In this document: positions 1 to 4,481 of the stretch, in pieces
Numbering within the stretch: position 1 is the stretch's first letter
Layout of the letters: the number at the start of each line of letters is the position of its first letter
Assembly: GCA_021767845.1 (NCBI GenBank)
Contig: JAASSQ010000212.1
Span: 1-5,303, forward strand
DNA length: 5,303 nucleotides
Origin: Roseovarius sp.
GTDB taxonomy: Bacteria; Pseudomonadota; Alphaproteobacteria; Rhodobacterales; Rhodobacteraceae
Reading direction: 5' to 3'
The notes under the pieces: model-generated
The model's database searches: none
The model's input: only the letters and a program-made list of their open reading frames with translations
Told to the model about the DNA's origin: nothing
Position numbers and translations under genes: made by a program

Positions 1-933
1 CCCGTGGTCGAGGAGATTCGCGCCTATCGCGGCGTGCTGGAAGATATCGAGGCGGCGCGCGCGATGCTGGACGATCCCGAGATGCGCGACCTGGCCGAAG
101 AGGAACTGGCCGAGCTGGAGGCGCGGCGCCCGGAGATGGAAGAGCGTTTGCGGCTGGCGCTTTTGCCCAAGGATGCCGCCGATGCGCGGCCCGCGATCCT
201 GGAGATTCGGCCCGGCACGGGCGGCGAGGAGGCGGCGCTCTTTGCGGGCGATCTGCTGCGGATGTATCAGCGCCATGCCGAGGCGCGGGGCTGGTCCTTC
301 GAGATCATCGAGCTGAGCGAGACCGAGCTTGGCGGGATCAAGGAGGTGGTCGCGCGGGTGGCGGGCGATCATGTCTTTGCCCGGCTGAAGTTCGAATCCG
401 GGGTGCACCGGGTGCAGCGCGTGCCGGAAACCGAAAGCGGCGGGCGCATCCACACCAGCGCCGCCACCGTCGCCGTGCTGCCCGAGGCGGAGGACGTGGA
501 TGTCCAGATCGACCCCAATGATTTGCGGATCGACACGATGCGGTCCTCGGGCGCGGGCGGGCAGCATGTGAACACCACCGACTCGGCGGTGCGGATCACC
601 CATGTGCCCACCGGGATCGTTGTGACCAGTTCCGAGAAGTCGCAGCACCGCAACCGCGAGATCGCGATGCAGGTGCTGAAGACCCGGCTGTTCGACATGG
701 AGCGCCAGCGCGCGGCCGAGGAACGCTCGGCCAGCCGCGCGGCGCAGGTCGGCAGCGGCGATCGCTCGGAGCGCATCCGCACCTACAATTTCCCGCAAGG
801 GCGGATGACCGATCACCGGATCAACCTGACGCTTTACAAGCTGGACCAGGTCATGGCCGGCGATCTGGACGAGGTGATCGACGCGCTGACGGCGGATGCG
901 CAGGCGACGCTGCTGGCGGAGATGGAGGGGTGA
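1..933 (+). CDS. prfA: Peptide chain release factor 1 (RF1), 5' end cut off by the window
   Basis: RF1 recognises UAA and UAG in the ribosomal A site and triggers hydrolysis of peptidyl-tRNA. The frame is open from base 1 (Pro, Val, Val, Glu), so the GTG at 4 is an internal valine and roughly 40-50 N-terminal residues are missing compared with the usual ~355-360. Numbering from that GTG, the helical domain 1 covers about 1-55, followed by the conserved RPGTGGEEAALF stretch (about 69-80). The stop-codon-reading tripeptide is Pro-Glu-Thr at 141-143, inside a VHRVQRVPETES context; this PxT motif is typical of RF1, whereas RF2 has SPF. The catalytic GGQ is at 185-187 (bases 556-564), inside SSGAGGQHVNTTDSAVR. 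The C-terminal part with RTYNFPQGRMTDHRI is intact. The gene overlaps prmC by 4 bases. All visible catalytic elements are present, and I see no frameshift. Confidence 0.97.
   Translation, partial: PVVEEIRAYRGVLEDIEAARAMLDDPEMRDLAEEELAELEARRPEMEERLRLALLPKDAADARPAILEIRPGTGGEEAALFAGDLLRMYQRHAEARGWSFEIIELSETELGGIKEVVARVAGDHVFARLKFESGVHRVQRVPETESGGRIHTSAATVAVLPEAEDVDVQIDPNDLRIDTMRSSGAGGQHVNTTDSAVRITHVPTGIVVTSSEKSQHRNREIAMQVLKTRLFDMERQRAAEERSASRAAQVGSGDRSERIRTYNFPQGRMTDHRINLTLYKLDQVMAGDLDEVIDALTADAQATLLAEMEG
918..921 (+). promoter_or_regulatory. Shine-Dalgarno site for prmC inside the end of prfA
   Basis: GGAG lies 8 nt before the GTG start of prmC, within the last codons of prfA. It supports the GTG at 930 as the start, and it fits translational coupling through the GTGA stop-start overlap. 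Confidence 0.6.
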
Positions 934-1775
934 GCGGCACGGTTCAGGACGGGCTGCGCGATCTGGCAGGGACATTGCGGCAGGGCGGGGTGGACGACCC
1001 GGCGCGCGAGGCGCGGCTGATCCTGGCGCATGTGCTGGGGGTTGCGCCCGGACGGATGACCCTGATCGCGCCCGATCCGCTGGATGTCAATGATCTGGAG
1101 GCCGCGCACGGATTGGCGGCGCGGCGGGCCGGCGGCGTGCCGATGGCGCATCTGCTGGGGTACCGGGAGTTCTACTGCCGCCGCTTTGCGGTTGACAGCC
1201 GCGTGCTCGACCCGCGGCCCGAAACCGAAGCACTGGTGGGCGAAGCGCTGTCGGCGCCGTTCGCGCGGGTGCTGGATCTGGGCATCGGTTCGGGCTGTAT
1301 CCTGCTGACGCTGCTGGCCGAACGGGCCGACGCGACCGGCGTGGGCGCCGATCTGTCGGAGGCGGCGCTGCGCGTGGCCGAGGCCAATGCGGGTGCGCTT
1401 GGGCTGGCGGGGCGCTGTGCGCTGGTCCGTTCGGACTGGTATGAGCGGATCGCGGGGCAATTCGACCTGATCGTGTCGAACCCGCCCTATATCGCGGCGG
1501 CCGAAATGCCGCATCTGGCGCGCGAATTGCGGCACGAGCCGCGCATCGCGCTGACCGACGGGGGCTGCGGGCTGAGCGCCTATCGCGTGATCGCCGCCGG
1601 GGCGGGGGCGCATCTGCGCGCGGGCGGGCGGCTGCTGGTCGAGATCGGCTGGCAGCAGGGCGAGGCGGTGGCCGGTCTGCTGCGCGCGGCGGGATTCGCG
1701 CAGGTCGCGGTCCTGCCCGACATGGACGGTCGCGACCGCGTGGTGCGTGGGTTCTGGCCGGGTCAGGACGGGTAA
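930..1775 (+). CDS. prmC: Release factor glutamine N5-methyltransferase PrmC (HemK)
   Basis: PrmC transfers a methyl group from S-adenosylmethionine to the glutamine of the GGQ motif in RF1 and RF2, which improves termination efficiency in the cytoplasm. The protein is 281 residues, close to the family norm of about 280. Residues 1-75 form the small helical N-terminal domain that recognises release factors. The linker signature PRPETE is at 95-100. Motif I of the Rossmann methyltransferase fold is GIGSGC at 118-123, preceded by VLDL. The catalytic NPPY, which holds the target glutamine amide, is at 184-187 in the context LIVSNPPYIAA. The GTG start is favoured because it gives GTGA overlap with the prfA stop, has GGAG 8 nt upstream, and gives a normal-length N-terminus. 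Being downstream of and coupled to prfA, the enzyme is made together with one of its substrates. The assignment to PrmC, rather than the ribosomal-protein methyltransferase PrmB, rests on this neighbour and the overall sequence. Confidence 0.96.
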   Translation: MSGTVQDGLRDLAGTLRQGGVDDPAREARLILAHVLGVAPGRMTLIAPDPLDVNDLEAAHGLAARRAGGVPMAHLLGYREFYCRRFAVDSRVLDPRPETEALVGEALSAPFARVLDLGIGSGCILLTLLAERADATGVGADLSEAALRVAEANAGALGLAGRCALVRSDWYERIAGQFDLIVSNPPYIAAAEMPHLARELRHEPRIALTDGGCGLSAYRVIAAGAGAHLRAGGRLLVEIGWQQGEAVAGLLRAAGFAQVAVLPDMDGRDRVVRGFWPGQDG

Positions 1776-1789
1776 AGGGGGGCACCAGC

Positions 1790-1811
1790 GCCAAAAAACG
1801 CGGTTTTTGGC
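1790..1811 (+). terminator. Inverted repeat after prmC, possible terminator
   Basis: GCCAAAAA (1790-1797) pairs with TTTTTGGC (1804-1811) around the loop ACGCGG. It begins 15 nt after the prmC stop codon, where a terminator for prfA-prmC would be expected. The T run is inside the right arm and no further T-tract follows, so it is not a textbook intrinsic terminator. It could instead be a 3'-end-stabilising hairpin or a DNA-level site. Confidence 0.4.
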
Positions 1812-1830
1812 CGAAATTCGTGGATTACCC

Positions 1831-1858
1831 TTGTATCGGGCCGAGTGGCGTGTTTAGT
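1831..1858 (+). promoter_or_regulatory. Weak candidate promoter for the DUF4167 transcript
   Basis: TTGTAT (1831-1836) and TTTAGT (1853-1858) are 16 nt apart and resemble -35 and -10 boxes, matching 3 and 4 of 6 consensus positions. A start about 7 nt downstream would put the hairpin at 1867 at the extreme 5' end of the RNA. The match is weak and could be chance. Confidence 0.2.
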
Positions 1859-1866
1859 GGTGTGCA

Positions 1867-1907
1867 GTCAAGGAGATGCCGACACCTGACCGGGTGTTGC
1901 CCTTGAC
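1867..1907 (+). promoter_or_regulatory. Imperfect hairpin in the DUF4167 leader
   Basis: The outer stem pairs GTCAAGG (1867-1873) with CCTTGAC (1901-1907), 7 Watson-Crick pairs. The inner stem pairs CGACACC (1880-1886) with GGTGTTG (1893-1899), 7 pairs including one G-U, and closes on the 6-nt loop TGACCG. An asymmetric internal loop separates the two stems (AGATGC on the left, one C on the right). No T-tract follows, so it does not look like a terminator. The outer left arm contains AAGG of an AAGGAG sequence, so folding would hide a Shine-Dalgarno-like site. Function unknown; it may be a 5'-UTR element or part of a small RNA. Confidence 0.45.
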
Positions 1908-1933
1908 GACAAGCCAATACAAGTCGGATCCGA
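1903..1933 (+). promoter_or_regulatory. TTGACG box with adjacent 10-bp palindrome
   Basis: TTGACG (1903-1908) is a good sigma-70-type -35 box. The region where a -10 box should lie contains the perfect palindrome TCGGATCCGA (1924-1933) rather than a recognisable TATAAT-like sequence. This could be a promoter with a poor -10 overlapped by an operator, since -10 boxes are often weakly conserved in high-GC alphaproteobacteria. Alternatively the TTGAC may simply be the right arm of the hairpin. Confidence 0.25.
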
Positions 1934-1939
1934 TTTGAA

Positions 1940-1990
1940 ACAGGGCGCACAGGGCGCCGAACGGATCAAGCGACGCTTTGAGCACAGGGC
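1940..1990 (+). repeat. Three short direct repeats of ACAGGGC
   Basis: ACAGGGC occurs at 1940-1946, 1949-1955 and 1984-1990. The last two copies extend to the 9-mer GCACAGGGC (1947-1955 and 1982-1990), 35 nt apart. The first two copies are part of a near-tandem CAGGGCGCA unit (1941-1958), which could also fold as a 5-bp hairpin (GGCGC/GCGCC). They lie just upstream of the DUF4167 start codon. Confidence 0.5.
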
Positions 1991-2005
1991 TGAACAGCTG
2001 AAACA

Positions 2006-2572
2006 ATGAGATCATCCAAGTCACGTTCGCGGAACAAATCCGGCCGTAACCGGTCGATGGGCAACATCGTCAATCGGGTCTTCGAAAGCTCGGGCCCCGA
2101 AGGCAAGGTGCGCGGCACGCCGCAGCAGATCATCGACAAGTACAACCAGCTGGCCCGCGACGCGCAGCTCGGCAATGACCGGGTGGCGGCGGAAAACTTC
2201 CAGCAGCACGCCGAGCATTACCTGCGCCTGCTGAGCAGCGCGCAGAAGGAACAGGATGCCCGGCGCGAGCAGCAGGAACGCGAGAACCGCGAACGCCAGG
2301 CCGAACGCGACCGCGAACGGGCCAAGCGCCAGGAGCGGGAATCGAACGGCGGCGCGGACCCGTCGGACAGCCCGCAGCCCGAGGCGGCGGAGGCCGAGGC
2401 CAAGGACGACAGCGGCCTGGTCGAGACGCCCGAGAGCAAGAAGGCCGACAAGCCCAAGCGCGCGCGCAAGCCCAAGCCGAAGAAGAAAGACACCGGCGAG
2501 GGCGGTGGCGAGCCGTCCGACCAGGGCGGTGCAGGCCCGGGCGAGTCCGGCGCCACGGAGGCGGCGGAGTAG
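2006..2572 (+). CDS. DUF4167 family protein with a charged, low-complexity C-terminal tail
   Basis: The function is unknown; the protein belongs to a family widespread in alphaproteobacteria, often next to prfA-prmC. It has 188 residues and no signal peptide or membrane segment, so it is presumably cytoplasmic. Residues 1-18 are an Arg/Lys/Ser arm. Residues 19-78 are the conserved DUF4167 core, including NIVNRVFESSGPEGKVRGTP and a QHAEHYLRLL helix at 67-76. Residues 79-112 are an Arg/Glu/Gln-rich stretch almost free of hydrophobics, more like a single charged helix than a coiled coil. Residues 113-142 are mostly acidic, 145-161 are Lys/Pro-rich (KPKRARKPKPKKK) and 162-188 are Gly/Ser/Glu-rich. 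The ATG is chosen because the conserved N-terminus begins there, although no good Shine-Dalgarno sequence precedes it. The basic segments and the neighbours suggest RNA or ribosome binding; that is inference. Confidence 0.9.
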   Translation: MRSSKSRSRNKSGRNRSMGNIVNRVFESSGPEGKVRGTPQQIIDKYNQLARDAQLGNDRVAAENFQQHAEHYLRLLSSAQKEQDARREQQERENRERQAERDRERAKRQERESNGGADPSDSPQPEAAEAEAKDDSGLVETPESKKADKPKRARKPKPKKKDTGEGGGEPSDQGGAGPGESGATEAAE

Positions 2573-2609
2573 GCCCCGAAGCGGCCCTGCGCCCGGCACA
2601 ACGGGCGGA

Positions 2610-2633
2610 GCAGGGGTATTTTGCCAAGAAGAA
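2610..2633 (+). other. AT-rich element between the convergent genes
   Basis: A GCAGGGG followed by TATTTTGCCAAGAAGAAG interrupts the GC-rich surroundings directly before the terminator stem. From memory, GGGTATTTTT...AGATGAAG-like strings recur at gene ends in Rhodobacterales genomes, and this looks like one; I could not verify it here. On the minus strand it reads as a T/C-rich CTTCTTCTTGG tract following the hairpin, which would help termination of rsmA. Confidence 0.35.
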
Positions 2634-2657
2634 GCAGGGGCCGCGCGCCCCTGTTTT
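2634..2657 (+). terminator. Rho-independent terminator, probably bidirectional
   Basis: CAGGGGC (2635-2641) pairs with GCCCCTG (2647-2653) around the 5-nt loop CGCGC, and an outer G-T pair is possible. TTTT follows at 2654-2657. This is a standard intrinsic terminator for the DUF4167 transcript. On the minus strand the same stem lies 14 nt beyond the rsmA stop codon and is followed by CTTCTTCTT, so it may also end the surA-pdxA-rsmA transcript. Confidence 0.75.
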
Positions 2658-2667
2658 CGTTCGGGGG

Positions 2668-3507
2668 TCAGGCGTCAAGCGTGCGGGCGAGCGCGCAGAA
2701 CCGTTCCAGGTCCACCGTTTCGGCGCGGTCGGTCGGCGCGATGCCGGCGGCGATCAGCCGGTCCTCGATATCCGGGGCGAGCCCCTTGAGCGCGGCGCGC
2801 AGCATCTTGCGGCGCTGGTTGAACGCCTTGGCGACGACCCGTTCGAGGATGGCGGGATCGGCCGGGTAGCGCGGCTGCGGCAGCGCGGCGAGATGCACCA
2901 CGGCGCTGGAAACCTTGGGCGGGGGCGTGAAGGCCGAGGGCGGCAGATGCATCACGATCCGCGCCTCGCAGCGCCACTGGGCGAGGATCGCCAGCCGCCC
3001 GTAGGCCTTGGAGCCGGGCTGCGCCACGATGCGATCGGCGACCTCGCGCTGGAACATCAGGGTGAGGCTGTCCCAGGCCGGTGGCCAGGCGGGCGGCGTG
3101 AGCCAACGGATCAGAAGCTCGGTGCCCACGTTATAGGGCAGGTTGGCCACGATCCTGATCGGCGGGCTCAGGTGCTCGAGCGGGTCGATGTCGAGCGCGT
3201 CGGCATTGAGCACGGTCAGGCGGCCCGGATAGGCCTGCGCGATCTCGTCGAGCGCGGGCAGGCAGCGGGCGTCCTTTTCCACGGCGAGCACGTGGCGCGC
3301 GCCCTCGGCCAGAAGGCCCCGGGTGAGGCCGCCCGGGCCGGGGCCGATTTCCAGAACGTCCGAGCCGGTCAGGTCGCCCGCCGCGCGCGCGATCTTGGCC
3401 GTCAGGTTCAGGTCCAGCAGGAAATTCTGCCCCAGCGACTTGCGCGCGCTGAGCCCGTGGGTGGCGATCACCTCGCGCAGGGGGGGCAGGGTGTCGATGC
3501 CGCTCAT
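2668..3507 (-). CDS. rsmA: 16S rRNA (adenine1518/1519-N6)-dimethyltransferase RsmA (KsgA)
   Basis: RsmA uses S-adenosylmethionine to dimethylate two adjacent adenines in the helix 45 loop of 16S rRNA, a late checkpoint of 30S subunit assembly. Loss of the enzyme gives kasugamycin resistance in many bacteria. The protein is 279 residues, within the usual range of about 270-280. The N-terminal KSLGQNFL signature is at 23-30, motif I EIGPGPGG at 53-60, an acidic cofactor-binding residue at Glu77 (AVEKD), Asp103 in NADAL, and the catalytic NLPY at 122-125. The substrate-binding FQREVADRI follows. The C-terminal helical domain contains FNQRRKMLR. The ATG start overlaps the pdxA stop by 4 bases (ATGA). 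No Shine-Dalgarno sequence is visible upstream, where the DNA is almost pure G and C, so initiation is probably coupled to the end of pdxA translation. Confidence 0.97.
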   Translation of the reverse strand: MSGIDTLPPLREVIATHGLSARKSLGQNFLLDLNLTAKIARAAGDLTGSDVLEIGPGPGGLTRGLLAEGARHVLAVEKDARCLPALDEIAQAYPGRLTVLNADALDIDPLEHLSPPIRIVANLPYNVGTELLIRWLTPPAWPPAWDSLTLMFQREVADRIVAQPGSKAYGRLAILAQWRCEARIVMHLPPSAFTPPPKVSSAVVHLAALPQPRYPADPAILERVVAKAFNQRRKMLRAALKGLAPDIEDRLIAAGIAPTDRAETVDLERFCALARTLDA

Positions 3508-4481
3508 GCCGGGCGGGCGCGGGCGGCGCCCATGTCATGCGCCAGCTTGAGCGCCTCGATCATCGAGGAGGCGTTGGCCAGCCCCCGGCCCGCGATGTCG
3601 AGCGCGGTGCCGTGATCGGGCGAGGTGCGGATGAAGGGCAGGCCGAGGGTGATGTTCACGCCGCGGTCGAAATCCAGCGTCTTGATCGGGATCAGCGCCT
3701 GGTCGTGATACATGCACACCGCCGCGTCATAGCCGCTGCGCGCGCGGTCGTGGAACATGGTGTCGGCCGAGAGCGGGCCGCGCAGGTCGAGTCCCTCGGC
3801 GCGCAACTGGTCCAGCACGGGGGCGATCAGGGTGGTTTCCTCGTGTCCCATCGCGCCGCCCTCGCCGGCATGGGGGTTGAGCCCGGCCACGGCGATGCGC
3901 GGCGCGGTCAGGCCGAAATCGCGGATCAGGGCCTTGTGCGTGATGCGCAGCGTGTCGCGCAGCAGCGGCGCGGTCAGGGCGGCGGGCACCTGCGACAGGG
4001 GCAGGTGAATGGTCGTGGGCACCACCCGCAGCTTGGCCGAGGCGAGCATCATCACCACGCGGTCCACCCCGGCGAGCGCGGCCAGGTATTCCGTATGGCC
4101 GGGATGGGCGAAGCCCGCGCCATCCTGAAGCGCCTTCTTGTGGATGGGCGCGGTGCAGAGCGCGCGGGCGGCGCCCGATTGCACCAGCGTCACGGCGCGC
4201 GCGATCACGTCGATCACGCCTTGGGCGTTGGCGGGATCGGGCGTGCCGGGGGTGTTCGGCGCGGGAAAGTCGTGGCGCAGCACCGGCAGCCCGGTGCGGG
4301 CGGCGTCCGCGGCCTTGGCGGGCTCGGCGATCTCGGCCACGGGCGTTCCGGGGGGCAGGTGCGCGGGGTCGCCGATCAGGAAGAACGGCAGCTCCGGCCC
4401 GAGCGCGCGCCAGGCCTTGGCCGCCAGTTCCGGCCCGATGCCCGCCGGTTCGCCGCAGCACAGCGCGACAGGCCGGGTCAT
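3504..4481 (-). CDS. pdxA: 4-hydroxythreonine-4-phosphate dehydrogenase PdxA
   Basis: PdxA oxidises 4-phosphohydroxy-L-threonine with NAD(P)+; the product decarboxylates to 3-amino-1-hydroxyacetone phosphate, which PdxJ joins with deoxyxylulose phosphate to form pyridoxine phosphate. The protein is 325 residues, typical of the family. It opens with GEPAGIGPE (10-18), where many members have GDPAGIGPE. The substrate-binding GHTEYL is at 128-133. The three metal-ligand histidines are His159 (TTIHLPL), His204 (NPHAGEGG) and His259 (YHDQ); their spacings of 45 and 55 residues match E. coli His166, His211 and His266. The C-terminal FIRTSPDHGTALDIAG stretch is intact. The ATG overlaps the surA stop (ATGA), which supports this start. 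All active-site residues are present, so the enzyme should be functional. Confidence 0.97.
   Translation of the reverse strand: MTRPVALCCGEPAGIGPELAAKAWRALGPELPFFLIGDPAHLPPGTPVAEIAEPAKAADAARTGLPVLRHDFPAPNTPGTPDPANAQGVIDVIARAVTLVQSGAARALCTAPIHKKALQDGAGFAHPGHTEYLAALAGVDRVVMMLASAKLRVVPTTIHLPLSQVPAALTAPLLRDTLRITHKALIRDFGLTAPRIAVAGLNPHAGEGGAMGHEETTLIAPVLDQLRAEGLDLRGPLSADTMFHDRARSGYDAAVCMYHDQALIPIKTLDFDRGVNITLGLPFIRTSPDHGTALDIAGRGLANASSMIEALKLAHDMGAARARPA

Larger units (their letters stand above)
1776..2005 (+). other. 230-bp intergenic leader region between prmC and the DUF4167 gene
   Basis: This is the only sizeable non-coding stretch. It is visibly less GC-rich than the genes on either side. 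From left to right it holds an A-tract/T-tract inverted repeat (1790-1811), a possible promoter (1831-1858), a long imperfect hairpin (1867-1907), a TTGACG box (1903-1908) beside a 10-bp palindrome (1924-1933), three copies of ACAGGGC (1940, 1949 and 1984), and a short GCTGAACA/GCTGAAACA repeat ending at the base before the ATG. I found no tRNA or recognised riboswitch. Confidence 0.7.

Noticed and set aside
4..6. GTG as start of prfA
   Set aside because: The frame is open upstream to base 1, and the RF1 N-terminal helix continues across it (Lys/Pro-Val-Val-Glu-Glu is typical internal sequence); the visible part is about 40-50 residues short.
834..1613. Long minus-strand open frame (259 codons) opposite prmC
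   Set aside because: It lies entirely opposite prfA/prmC, whose catalytic motifs are intact. Its composition (Arg, Gln, Pro, His rich) is that of a GC-rich shadow frame, and it shows no recognisable domain.
1862..1906. 14-codon GTG-initiated frame with two adjacent Cys codons near its end, a possible attenuator peptide
   Set aside because: No ribosome binding site, only two adjacent Cys codons, and no terminator/antiterminator pair following it.
2256..2345. Short GAACGC-like repeats in the DUF4167 coding sequence
   Set aside because: They reflect repeated Glu-Arg codons in a low-complexity protein segment, not an independent DNA repeat or CRISPR-like array.
2021..2599. Minus-strand open frame (192 codons) rich in Leu, Ala and Arg opposite the DUF4167 gene
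   Set aside because: The Leu/Ala content comes from reading the Glu/Lys/Gln/Arg-rich tail in antisense. The sense strand carries a recognised conserved core.
2256..2789. Plus-strand Arg/Pro-rich frame overlapping the DUF4167 gene and the end of rsmA
   Set aside because: It runs through the intrinsic terminator and into the antisense of rsmA, and its composition is pure GC-bias shadow.
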